Assembly (NCBI RefSeq): GCF_003219795.1
Contig: NZ_QJVC01000003.1
Location: 186,001 to 250,000 of the forward strand
Direction of reading: 5' to 3'
Origin: Arthrobacter psychrolactophilus
GTDB taxonomy: Bacteria; Actinomycetota; Actinomycetes; Actinomycetales; Micrococcaceae
DNA: 64,000 bases
Below, in pieces: positions 34,806 through 43,705 of this stretch. The translations under genes and the position numbers were made by a program. Below the pieces are notes generated by a model. The model did no database searches and was not told where the DNA came from. It worked only from the letters and a program-made list of their open reading frames with translations. Position 1 is the first letter of the stretch. Each line of letters begins with the position of its first letter.

Positions 34806-35825
34806 ATGTCTGTCCAAACTGCTCCTAAGCCTGTGCAGGAGAAGGAGAAGACTTCCCGCCGCATTGCCTTCAGCCAGAAGCGCGGCAAGTGGGACGTCCA
34901 GCTTTCCCCGTACCTGTACATTTCACCGTTCTTCATTCTTTTTGCCATTACGGGGCTCTTCCCTCTTGCTTACACGGCTTACGTTTCAGTTCATGAATGG
35001 CATCTGCTGCTCGGGCAGGGAAAGTTCGTTGGATTCCAGAACTACATAGATGTCTTCAACCAGCCCACGTTCTGGAAGGCACTGCGCAACACCTTCTCCA
35101 TCTTCCTGCTCTCTTCCGTACCGCAGGTCATCGTGGCGCTCTTGCTTGCTGCGGTTCTCAACGCCAACATCCGCGCCAAGACGTTCTGGCGCATGGGCGT
35201 TCTGGTCCCCTACGTTGTTGCCCCCGTTGCCGTTGGCCTGATCTTCTCCCGCCTTTTCGGTGATCAGTACGGATTCATCAACGCCATCTTGGGACTCCTA
35301 CAGATGGATCCTGTGGCCTGGCACTCCGAGGTCATTCCCAGCCACATCGCGATCGCCAGCATGGTGAACTTCCGGTGGACCGGCTACAACACCCTCATCT
35401 TCTTGGCTGCCATGCAGACTATTCCAAAGGAACTCTACGAAGCCGCCATCATCGACGGCGCCGGGCGTCTGCGACAGTTCATCTCCATCACCATCCCGCA
35501 GTTGCGCGCAACCCTCATCTTCGTCATCGTGACAGCCACCATCGGTGGCCTGCAGATCTTCGATGAGGCTCGAGTCTTTGATGCCGCCGGAACCGGTGGC
35601 GCAAGCAAGCAGTGGATTACCGTCACGATGTACATCTACGACCTCGGTTGGGGTAACCAAAAGAACTTCGGCCGTGCCTCTGCCGTGGCCTTGATCTTGT
35701 TCTTCATCATTATCTTGATCGGCATCCTGAACTTCGCTATCACCCGCAAGATCTCAGATTCGGGCAGCAGCAAGCAGGGCAAGAAATCTAAAACCACTAT
35801 CTCCAAAGCAACGAGGACCAAATGA
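34806..35825 (+). CDS. cebF: Sugar ABC transporter permease (CebF-like)
   Basis: A 339-residue CUT1 permease of the MalF/CebF type with six membrane helices, starting near YLYISPFFILFAITGLFPLAYTAY. The ATPase-contact EAA loop is ELYEAAIIDGAGRLRQFISITIPQL. ATG 34806 has AAAGGAAA upstream. The stop overlaps the start of the second permease (ATGA). It works with CebE, CebG and a missing, probably shared, ATPase. Confidence 0.9.
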   Translation: MSVQTAPKPVQEKEKTSRRIAFSQKRGKWDVQLSPYLYISPFFILFAITGLFPLAYTAYVSVHEWHLLLGQGKFVGFQNYIDVFNQPTFWKALRNTFSIFLLSSVPQVIVALLLAAVLNANIRAKTFWRMGVLVPYVVAPVAVGLIFSRLFGDQYGFINAILGLLQMDPVAWHSEVIPSHIAIASMVNFRWTGYNTLIFLAAMQTIPKELYEAAIIDGAGRLRQFISITIPQLRATLIFVIVTATIGGLQIFDEARVFDAAGTGGASKQWITVTMYIYDLGWGNQKNFGRASAVALILFFIIILIGILNFAITRKISDSGSSKQGKKSKTTISKATRTK

Positions 35826-36736
35826 CTTCTCTTCCCGTCATTGCCCAAACCTCCGGTAAAGGCGCCGCGCGCTCGGAAGCCCGCAAACGCCGCCGTCGCC
35901 AAACAGGTGGGGCGGACCGCCGTCCGAGCTGGGTCACTTACACAATCCTCGCCGTCGTTCTTCTGATCTCGGCCTATCCGCTGTACTACACCTTCTTGTT
36001 GGCCTCCTCAGATCAGCTCACGATCTCAAAGACCTCGATTCCTAGCCTGATCCCCGACGGGGACTTCATGGCCAATGTCCAGCGCATCCTGAACTCCGAC
36101 ATCCCGCTGTTGAAGGGTTTGCTGAACTCCACGATCGTGGCCGTGCTGCAGTCCTTGTCGGTGGTTATCTTCTCGACGCTGGCCGGTTTCTCCTTTGCTA
36201 AATTGCGTTTCAAGGGTCGCGGCCCGCTTCTGGTCTTCGTGATTGCCACGATGGCCGTGCCCACCCAGCTCGGTGTCATTCCGCTGTTTGTGGTCATGTC
36301 CGATATCGGCTGGTCCGGCAAGCTTGTGGCCGTCATTGTCCCCGGTATGGTCACCGCCTTCGGAGTCTTCTGGATGACCCAGTACCTGGAAAACGCGCTG
36401 CCGTACGAGCTCATCGAGGCCGCCCGCGTTGACGGCGCCTCCATGATTCAGACGTTCTGGCACATCGCCATGCCGGCCTCACGCCCCGCGGCAGCCATGC
36501 TGGCCTTGTTCACCTTTATCGGTAGCTGGACGAACTTCTTCTGGCCCTCAATTATTCTTTCCAACAAAAACCCGACCCTGCCCATGGTGGTACGTCAATT
36601 GCAGGCGGGCTATTTCCAGGATTACTCGCTCATCATGGCAGGCGTAATCCTCTCGACGATCCCGTTGATCGTCGTCTTTATCTTCGCGGGCAAGCAGCTC
36701 GTTTCCGGAATCATGGCAGGAGCAGTCAAGGGATGA
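35822..36736 (+). CDS. cebG: Sugar ABC transporter permease (CebG-like)
   Basis: A 304-residue MalG-type permease with six helices and the EAA loop ELIEAARVDGASMIQTFWHIAMPASRP. A basic N-terminal segment (RSEARKRRRRQ) precedes the first helix. The gene overlaps cebF and the GH1 gene by four bases at each end, so the three are translated together. The C terminus KQLVSGIMAGAVKG is the usual end of CUT1 permeases. Confidence 0.92.
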   Translation: MTSLPVIAQTSGKGAARSEARKRRRRQTGGADRRPSWVTYTILAVVLLISAYPLYYTFLLASSDQLTISKTSIPSLIPDGDFMANVQRILNSDIPLLKGLLNSTIVAVLQSLSVVIFSTLAGFSFAKLRFKGRGPLLVFVIATMAVPTQLGVIPLFVVMSDIGWSGKLVAVIVPGMVTAFGVFWMTQYLENALPYELIEAARVDGASMIQTFWHIAMPASRPAAAMLALFTFIGSWTNFFWPSIILSNKNPTLPMVVRQLQAGYFQDYSLIMAGVILSTIPLIVVFIFAGKQLVSGIMAGAVKG

Positions 36737-38211
36737 GTACCAATATGAACCTCAACAGCAACGCAGGGATCCAGTTCCCTGAGGGTTTCCTGTGGGGTGC
36801 TGCCACGGCAGCCTTCCAGGTTGAGGGTGCAAGCACACAGGATGGCCGCAAGGATTCCGTGTGGGATACCTTCGCACGCGTTCCCGGAGCTGTCTTGGGC
36901 GGCGACAACGGCGATGTTGCCTGCGATCAGTACAACCTGTACAAGAACGATGTTGCGCTCATGAAGTCTCTGAACTTGGACGCGTACCGCTTCTCCATCT
37001 CCTGGGCCCGGGTACGCCCCGACGCTGTTTCGGGACCCGAGGGCGTCAACCAGCTCGGTGTTGATTACTACTCCCGTCTCGTAGACGAACTGCTGGAAAA
37101 TGACATCAAGCCGTGGGTGACCTTGTTCCACTGGGATCACCCGGCAGCTCTTGAAGACAACGGTGGCTGGGCCAACCGCGACTCGGCCTACCGTTTCACC
37201 GAGTACGCCTTGACGATGCATGATGCTCTCGCCGACCGCGTTAACATCTGGACCACGCTCAACGAGCCGTGGTGCTCTTCGTTCCTGAGCTACGGCGCCG
37301 GCGTGCACGCACCGGGCAAGCTGTCCTACCCGGACGCCCTTGCTGCCGCACACCACCAGATGCTCGGCCATGGCCTGGTCACGCAGGAACTGCGCAAGCG
37401 TCAGCCCGAAGCAAACCTCGGCATTACCCTGAACTTTACGGTGGCCGATCCTGTAGATCCCAGCAACCCGATGGATGTTGATGCGGCACGTCGCATCGAT
37501 GGCCAGTTTAACCGTGTCTTCACGGACCCCATCTTGTTGGGTCAGTACCCGGAGGATCTCTTCACCGATCTTGCCGGCGCAGGTCTCGGTGGCGTGCTTG
37601 AGTCCAATATCCAGGACGGCGATCTGGAGATCATCTCTACCCCGATCGACACCCTTGGCGTGAACTACTACCACGGTGAGGAAGTGTCTTACCGTGACTA
37701 CCCGGACGCTGTGGACGGCAGTGCACCGGTGGCTCGCACCACGCAGTCCCCCTTCCCTGCCGCCGAAGGTGTCAAGGTTCGCAACCGCGGTTTGCCCATG
37801 ACGGATCAGAACTGGGAGATCCAGCCTGAGGGTCTGACTCGACTCTTGACCCGCCTTCAGAAGGACTACACGGGCCCCAAGGGTATCGCCATGTACATCA
37901 CCGAAAACGGCTGCGCCTTTGATGACGTCGCCGATGAAAACGGCTATGTCGATGACCAGAACCGGCTAAGCTTTTATGACAGCCATCTCCGGGCAGTCAA
38001 GGATGCAATCGATGCTGGGGTTGATGTCCGTGGCTACTTCGCATGGTCCCTTTTGGATAATTACGAGTGGGCCTGGGGCTATAGCAAGCGTTTTGGAATT
38101 GTCGGAGTAGACTTCGAAACCCAAGAACGAACTGTCAAGGCCAGTGGTCTTTGGTACGCCCAGGTGGCCAAGGATAACGCTGTGCCCGCCGTGCTGGAAA
38201 CCGTAAAGTAA
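36733..38211 (+). CDS. Beta-glucosidase, glycoside hydrolase family 1
   Basis: A 492-residue GH1 enzyme. The N-terminal signature is [19 protein letters not shown]; the acid/base Glu is in TTLNEPW and the nucleophile Glu in YITENG; the aglycone region [20 protein letters not shown] is complete. No signal peptide, so it splits cellobiose inside the cell, as BglC does in Streptomyces. Start ATG 36733 overlaps cebG (ATGA). It is followed 28 bp later by the LacI-type regulator. Confidence 0.94.
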   Translation: [492 protein letters not shown]

Positions 38212-38239
38212 CCAGCAACTTCATTGGAAAGTTAGCTTT

Positions 38240-39295
38240 GTGACAACGCCGCACCATAACTCGCTCGTAGAGGCCACGCCTCCAACACTTGATGAGGTTG
38301 CGGCCGCCGCCGGAGTCTCCCGTTCGACCGCGTCCCGCGCGCTCAACGGGGGACTCCGCGTGTCCCCTGCCGCCCAAGCCTCCGTGGATGCTGCGGCAAA
38401 GCTGCTTGGCTATCTCCCCAACCGTGCGGCCCGGTCCCTCGTGACCCGCCGCACCGATTCCATCGCACTGGTCATTCCCGAGCCCGACGAACGCGTCCTC
38501 TCCGATCCGTTCATTGGCGCCACCCTGCGGGGCATCAGCGCTGCACTCGCCTCGACAGACCAGCAACTAGTTCTGCTTCTGGCCCGGCCGGATGAAGACG
38601 GCGGGCGCATTGCGAAGTACCTGCGCAGCGGCTATGTGGACGGTGCCGTCATCGTCTCGCACCACCGACAGGATGGACTCGAGGAAGCTGTCCTTGGATC
38701 GCGCATCCCCGCTGTTTTTGTGGGCCGCCCCTTCCACGACGAAGACCTTCTGCATTACATCGACGTCGACAGTGTGGCCGGTGGCCGTTTGGCGACCGAG
38801 TACCTCCTTAACCTGGGCCGGCGCCGGATTGCCCATATCGCCGGACCGCAAGATATGACGGCCGGAAATGACCGCGCCCAGGGCTGGCGTGACGCGCTGC
38901 GCGAGGCAAACCTTGCCGACGATCTCATCGCTCAAGGTAACTTCACAAAATCCACCGCCTACCAGGCCATGAATGACCTCCTGCGCCAGGACCCCACGAT
39001 TGATGCGGTGTTCGTGGCCTCCGATCTCATGGCAGAGGGTGCTTTGACGGCCTTGCGCGAGCATGGCAGGTCAGTCCCCGACGACGTCGCCGTGATTGGT
39101 TTTGACGATCTGGGCGGCGCCGCGAATACCAGCCCCACCCTGACCACGGTCCGTAATCCCGTGGTGGAGATGGCGACGTCCGCGGTGGAGCAACTGCTGC
39201 ACTTGTTGAGCAAGAATGCCGCTCCTCGAGAAACCCCCATCCCTTTGGTCTTCTTCCCGCAACTCGTGATTCGCAACAGCACACCCGGGAACTAA
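38240..39295 (+). CDS. cebR: LacI-family regulator (CebR-like)
   Basis: A 351-residue LacI/GalR repressor: helix-turn-helix PTLDEVAAAAGVSRSTASRALNG, hinge helix NRAARSLVTRRTDSI, and periplasmic-binding-protein-like ligand domain ending in FFPQLVIRNS. GTG 38240. In Streptomyces the orthologous CebR is released by cellobiose. Its position after the GH1 gene and the CebR-like boxes before cebE make it the regulator of this operon, including itself. Confidence 0.9.
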   Translation: MTTPHHNSLVEATPPTLDEVAAAAGVSRSTASRALNGGLRVSPAAQASVDAAAKLLGYLPNRAARSLVTRRTDSIALVIPEPDERVLSDPFIGATLRGISAALASTDQQLVLLLARPDEDGGRIAKYLRSGYVDGAVIVSHHRQDGLEEAVLGSRIPAVFVGRPFHDEDLLHYIDVDSVAGGRLATEYLLNLGRRRIAHIAGPQDMTAGNDRAQGWRDALREANLADDLIAQGNFTKSTAYQAMNDLLRQDPTIDAVFVASDLMAEGALTALREHGRSVPDDVAVIGFDDLGGAANTSPTLTTVRNPVVEMATSAVEQLLHLLSKNAAPRETPIPLVFFPQLVIRNSTPGN

Positions 39296-39328
39296 CGTCT
39301 CCTTATTTTCCACAGGCGAGTGCCGAGT

Positions 39329-39362
39329 CGGCGGGATGGGAGCTGAAGGTGTGCTCCCGCCG
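39329..39362 (+). terminator. Hairpin after cebR
   Basis: CGGCGGGA (39329-39336) pairs with TCCCGCCG (39355-39362). It lies 34 bases after the cebR stop and is the probable end of the cellobiose operon. No long T run follows. Confidence 0.55.
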
Positions 39363-39496
39363 TCGTACGTATTAATAGGGGTAGCAATTTTCGCCTGTCC
39401 GGATGGGCGGAGTACGGTGTGGGAAGCCTGAAGCAGCAGCTGGTGACCGCCGTGATTGCTCCGGGCATGTGGCCCCCTTTGGAAAGTATGTAATTT
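39363..39496 (+). other. Possible structured leader of the MFS gene
   Basis: AGCAAT (near 39384) and ATTGCT (near 39455) could close a junction containing the stem CGCC/GGGCG and a Gly-Cyt-rich second arm. I find no match to a riboswitch class whose consensus I know. It may simply be a promoter region. A weak ribosome site (GGAAAG) lies before the ATG at 39497. Confidence 0.25.
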
Positions 39497-40759
39497 ATGA
39501 GCTCCCCTGCCGCCGGCGCCAGTGTGGCCCCGCAGCGATTTGCCGCCCTCCGCAACCGCTATTCGCGTCCGTATCTGATCACCGCGGGGCTGTCGATGCT
39601 GGGAGATAACACCGAACATGTCATTACGTATTGGGTGCTGTGGGAGACGTTCCATTCGCCGGCGTTGGTGGGCTTTCAGGTCATCAGTCACTGGCTGCCA
39701 TTCTTGTTATTCTCGGTGTCGTTCGGTTCCCTGGCGGAACGGTTCGATTGCCGAAGGGTGATTCAGGCGGCGCAGGCGCTGTTCATCTTTGTCTCGCTCG
39801 CGTGGGGCGTGCTGCTGCTGACCGATTCCCTGCAGATGTGGCAGGCCTGCGTGCTGCTGATCCTGCATGGCTGCGCCGGTTCGCTGTGGAGTCCGGCCGA
39901 GCAATTGATGCTCCATGACTTTGTGGAGCGCAAGGACCTGCCAGGTGCCGTCCGGATGAACGCAACCTTCCGCAGCCTCGGCGTGCTGTTTGGGCCCGCA
40001 GTGGGTGCCGGACTCCTGCTGCTTCTGGGGCCGACCGTGGGGATCTTCGTCAATGTGGTGTTTTATCTGCCCATGGTGATCCTCATGATGCGCACGCCCT
40101 TCACCGGGCACACCCGCGACGAACCCGATGCCTCGCCGCGCAAGCGGGTCGGCCTGATCGGTGCCTTCCGGGCCCTTGGCGGACTACGCAATGACAAGGT
40201 GACCGTGAGTATGTTTGCCCTGTCTGGGCTAGCGGCACTGACCACGGGCGGGGCGCTGCAGGCCGTCATGCCGACGTTTGCGAGTTCGCTCGGGGCCGGC
40301 GGCGGTTTGGGTTACGGTCTTTTGCTCTTTGCCACGGGATCCGGCGCAGTGTTGGGTGGCTTCATTCTTGAGGCCACGGGTGTGCTCAAACCCAGTATCA
40401 ACGCCGCTATCCTGGGTACGCTCGGCTACGGCACGGCGCTGCTCATCTTCGCCGTCACCAACAACTACCTTGTGGCACTCATCGCCCTGGTGATCGCCGG
40501 GGTGTCGAATATGGCGTCGACATCGATCGGGCAGAGCATTGTGCAGCTGCAGGCTGCCCCGTCGCAACGAGGAACAACCTTTGGCGCCTACAGCATGTTC
40601 TCCAGCGGTCTTCGTGTAGGTAACGGCATCACGCTCGGCGTCCTCGGAGCACTCGTAGGTATTCCGTTCTCGATGGCTGTGTGTGCCGGTGCTCTCCTGC
40701 TCGGCGCGCTGCTGATTTGGTTCTATGCCCGTGGAGCGAAGCCGGTGGATCTGGGGTAA
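39497..40759 (+). CDS. MFS transporter, EntS-like
   Basis: A 420-residue MFS protein with 12 helices and the MFS_3 look of EntS-type exporters (SAERFDCRRVIQ-like motif A as GSLAERFDCRRV; LWSPAEQLMLHDFVERKDLPGAVRMNATFRSLGVLFGPAVGAG). The second half begins near KVTVSMFALSGLAALTTGG. Substrate unknown; EntS homologues export siderophores, but there is no iron box here. It sits between the cebR hairpin and a decayed lactonase gene and seems to be a single-gene unit. Confidence 0.88.
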   Translation: MSSPAAGASVAPQRFAALRNRYSRPYLITAGLSMLGDNTEHVITYWVLWETFHSPALVGFQVISHWLPFLLFSVSFGSLAERFDCRRVIQAAQALFIFVSLAWGVLLLTDSLQMWQACVLLILHGCAGSLWSPAEQLMLHDFVERKDLPGAVRMNATFRSLGVLFGPAVGAGLLLLLGPTVGIFVNVVFYLPMVILMMRTPFTGHTRDEPDASPRKRVGLIGAFRALGGLRNDKVTVSMFALSGLAALTTGGALQAVMPTFASSLGAGGGLGYGLLLFATGSGAVLGGFILEATGVLKPSINAAILGTLGYGTALLIFAVTNNYLVALIALVIAGVSNMASTSIGQSIVQLQAAPSQRGTTFGAYSMFSSGLRVGNGITLGVLGALVGIPFSMAVCAGALLLGALLIWFYARGAKPVDLG

Positions 40760-40872
40760 CTGCCGTTTTGGTGTCCATCCATCATCAGTTGCTCAACTAC
40801 GCCAAATAAACTTTTAGCACTGAGAAGGCGCGAACCATGACGGCATCCCTCTGGGAATCCCTCAGCCATCCC

Positions 40873-41656
40873 GGTTTGAGATAGGAGAGAGCCTTCGCCT
40901 AACCGACGGTGTTGTGCACTGGGTCGATCTGCTCCGCGGCGAGTTGTATGCTTGGGCACCCGATACTCGTTAATAGGGCACCTTAGTGCGAACCATTGAC
41001 GCCCGGCGAGCCTTGTTAAAAAGGCACCTGATGGACGATTGATCGCAGCGGTAGGAACAGGGCTGCCTTGGCACCGGGAGGATGGGTGCCGGCGTGGAGC
41101 TTTCCAGCACGCAGCTGGATGGCCGCCGGTGCCGCGTCATTGACAGAAGCTTCGCACCCGACGGACCTTGCTGGTTCGACGCCAATGTGCACGACGGTTC
41201 CGAGACGGAAGGACATATGTGGCGTTGGGATCCGGAAACGGGGACCGTGGAAAACATCTTGAGCGGGCTGGAAATCCCCAAAAGCTCAATTTTTCCCCCT
41301 TGCTTGACGCCATGCTGATCGGCGACTCGGTCGAACGGACTATCCTGAACTGGAAACTTAGCCTGGATACAGTTGCTGAGAGCTTCGCAACCGTGACCGT
41401 GGGGTGGCCGGATGGCTTGCATGTTTACCGTACGACTCGGCACTGGAATGCGATATCTGGTGGGGCACGTCTAGACGTTTATGACACGGCCATGGTTCCG
41501 GCCAGGTCTACCGACGTCCCTGTTTAGCCGCCAACCAGCGTTCTCCTAACTAACGACGCCGATCCACTGGTCATCGTCACGAACGCCTCGCAAGGAATGG
41601 CGGCTCCGGCTGAGTTGGACGGCCGCACTATCGCGGCCCGCCTGTCGGAGCTCTAA
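40873..41656 (+). pseudogene. Decayed SMP-30/gluconolactonase gene
   Basis: Fragments of one SMP-30/regucalcin-type propeller appear in order but in several frames: ESLRLTDGVVHWVDLLRGEL (about 40878-40970, ends at a stop), CWFDANVHDGSETEGHMWRWDP (about 41152-41240), GWPDGLHVYRTT (about 41402-41437), ISGGARLDVYDTAM (about 41455-41495), and VIVTNASQGMAAPAELDGRT before the stop at 41656. Stop codons and at least three shifts separate them, so no full product can be made. The intact ancestor would have hydrolysed a sugar lactone, fitting the neighbouring sugar catabolic genes. Confidence 0.8.
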
Positions 41657-41657
41657 C

Positions 41658-42686
41658 TCACGTCGGTTCAGAGGCAGCCCTAAAACGGCTTTCGGGAGGC
41701 CTGCAGCGGATTAGTTTCAGCTGCCCGCTCACCTGCAACCCACCTGCGTCATGCGCAATGAGAACGGTATCTCCTCGAGAAATACTCATAGTCGTTCCTT
41801 GAGTCGACTTGATTTCACCAATCCCGTCAGTGACGACCATGATGCTAAATCCAGGATCGAATATAGTGTCTTGAGATACTTCGCGTGTCTCAACACGAAA
41901 GTAGCTTCTGCTTCCGGCCGCGAGTTCCTTCACCCCTTGTCCGGTTCTGACGATTAGTCTCTCCAAATCTTCACGGGAATTTTCTTGACGGTCTACGGCG
42001 GCCAAAGCAGTTTCAAAACCTAGGCCGAGATGACCGGCTTGGGTTCCATCGATACTAAATCCATCCCATTCCAACAAAATGGATAGATCTTCTGGTTCCT
42101 GAATCTCGACCAGAAAAACTCCCTCACCTATGGCATGAGGCATTCCCGGAGGAACGAAAATACTGTCACCAGCCGAGACTGTTACAGCGTGCATGGCCCC
42201 TAAGAATGCTGCAACAGACTGGGTGTCTACCCAGGTGGTTAACTCTTCAGTACTAACTTCCCGATTAAACCCGAGATGAACTGTTCCGCCTTCCAAGATC
42301 ATCCAGGCCTCGGCTTTTCCATGGTTACGCTCCAGATGTTCAGACGAGAAGGCCCGACTTGGGTGGACATGGACTGGAAGCCTTTGCCCGGCATCCAGCA
42401 GTTTCACCAGCATCATCGTGTCACTACCGAAAGCTTCGAAATGTTCCGTGCCAAGCCAATGAATCGGGTCATTATTCACAAGGTCAACGAGTAATGTCCC
42501 ATCGGCCAGCTCAGTCAATCCGATACGCTTCTCACCGAAAATCGTTGTGGTTGATCCAACCCAGTCCTCTGGGACATGGTCCCCCGTGCTGGGAATGGAA
42601 GACTCAGATCGAAAGTCTCGTATTCTTTCCCCGCCTTTGTAGAATCGGTTAGCCGGTTGATTGCTTCCTAGCCGAATAATTGACAT
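41658..42686 (-). CDS. Class I mannose-6-phosphate isomerase-like cupin protein
   Basis: A 342-residue two-cupin protein of the type I phosphomannose isomerase group. Zinc-ligand candidates are VHVHPSRAF, the Glu in KAEAW, and GMPHAIGEG. The length is close to the short class I enzymes (about 320-400). I prefer ATG 42686, with AAAGGG ahead, to ATG 42707, which has no ribosome site. It is the last gene of the operon with an SDR, an aldolase of the DHDPS family and a Dpp-type transporter, so it may act on a sugar or keto-sugar other than mannose 6-phosphate. Substrate uncertain. Confidence 0.8.
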   Translation of the reverse strand: MSIIRLGSNQPANRFYKGGERIRDFRSESSIPSTGDHVPEDWVGSTTTIFGEKRIGLTELADGTLLVDLVNNDPIHWLGTEHFEAFGSDTMMLVKLLDAGQRLPVHVHPSRAFSSEHLERNHGKAEAWMILEGGTVHLGFNREVSTEELTTWVDTQSVAAFLGAMHAVTVSAGDSIFVPPGMPHAIGEGVFLVEIQEPEDLSILLEWDGFSIDGTQAGHLGLGFETALAAVDRQENSREDLERLIVRTGQGVKELAAGSRSYFRVETREVSQDTIFDPGFSIMVVTDGIGEIKSTQGTTMSISRGDTVLIAHDAGGLQVSGQLKLIRCRPPESRFRAASEPT

Positions 42687-42813
42687 ACCGCCCTTTATGG
42701 AACTCATAGTTGCCGTGTGTAACTAGGCATATTGATACGTCAGCCGCGATTAGCCGGCGCTAGTAAATTCAAATGTTCTGAATTCGTCCACCCATTGATG
42801 ACCTGTCCAGTTC

Positions 42814-43629
42814 TCATCGCCAGGAGGAAAACCCGCCGTCAACAACTAAGTTATGGCCAGTGATATATGCCGATGCCTCGGATGCTAAGAACAAGGCCGA
42901 AGACTTGATATCCTGCCCATCTATACCCATACGCCCAAGGGGTGTTCGGGTGGCATATTCATCAGCGAAAGCGTTAGGTAACTGCCTCGGACCAAAGCCA
43001 CCGGGCGAAATGCTATTGACTCTGACAGCAAATTGAGCCCAGGCAGCAGCCAGATCCCGAGAAAGACCAATCACTCCGGCTTTAGCAGCCGCGTAATCGA
43101 TGGGCTGTTGTTCCACTCCACCGTTTGAATACATACGGCGGTCCCGACCAACTAAACCGGCAATAGATGCAATATTGATAACGGCCCCGCCGCTGGGACT
43201 TTGCTCAATCATTTTTGCTCCGAAAGCCTTACAACAGAGCAATGTACCGGTCAGATTGGTTGCGATCATGTCTTCAATGACAGTCACAGGCCGCTGAAGT
43301 AAGTCGCCGCTAGCATTTCCTGATCCTCCGCCAGCATTATTGACTAAAACATCTATGCGCCCCGCGAAGGCTATAGCATCAGCGGCAGCGTTCTCAATAG
43401 ATGCGTAATCCTGCACGTTGACAGCCAATCCAAGCGTGGCGACGTTGTACTTCTCAGCAAGGGTTTCTGCTGCAGAAACAGCCGACGCCGCATTCCGCGA
43501 GGAAACCACCACCGTGGCCCCGGCTTCAGCGAAAGCTGCGGCCATATCGTAGCCAAGTAGTTTTGACCCTCCAATGACTACTGCAGTTTTCCCCGTAAGG
43601 TCCCACAAATCTCGAATTGAATCACTCAT
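42814..43629 (-). CDS. Short-chain dehydrogenase/reductase
   Basis: A 271-residue classical SDR: cofactor motif IGGSKLLG (GxxxGxG variant with Ser-Lys), NNAGG, the catalytic Ser in INIASIAG, and YAAAK with the catalytic Tyr and Lys. The C terminus is the usual ITGHNLVVDGG. Such enzymes oxidise or reduce sugar acids and alditols, as in gluconate or mannonate routes. It lies between a cupin isomerase and an aldolase, so a step in sugar or sugar-acid degradation is likely, not proven. Confidence 0.9.
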   Translation of the reverse strand: MSDSIRDLWDLTGKTAVVIGGSKLLGYDMAAAFAEAGATVVVSSRNAASAVSAAETLAEKYNVATLGLAVNVQDYASIENAAADAIAFAGRIDVLVNNAGGGSGNASGDLLQRPVTVIEDMIATNLTGTLLCCKAFGAKMIEQSPSGGAVINIASIAGLVGRDRRMYSNGGVEQQPIDYAAAKAGVIGLSRDLAAAWAQFAVRVNSISPGGFGPRQLPNAFADEYATRTPLGRMGIDGQDIKSSALFLASEASAYITGHNLVVDGGFSSWR

Positions 43630-43668
43630 ATATCCCTCTTTGAAATCAATGACTGCCGATCTTTTACT

Positions 43669-43697
43669 CCCGGTGGCGGGCTGAACCCGCCACCGGG
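43669..43697. terminator. Intra-operon hairpin
   Basis: CCCGGTGGCGGG (43669-43680) pairs perfectly with CCCGCCACCGGG (43686-43697) around a five-base loop, just after the aldolase stop on the minus strand. There is no T run, so partial termination or mRNA protection between the aldolase and SDR genes is likelier than a full stop. Confidence 0.65.
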
Positions 43698-43705
43698 CAT
43701 GTAGC

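Noticed and set aside
36622-37674. 350-residue open frame on the minus strand within the GH1 and cebG region
   Set aside because: It is antisense to well-conserved cebG and beta-glucosidase sequence and shows no recognisable domain.
39363-39496. Cobalamin, ZTP or yybP-ykoY riboswitch upstream of the MFS gene
   Set aside because: The defining conserved segments of these classes could not be found; only a generic possible fold remains.
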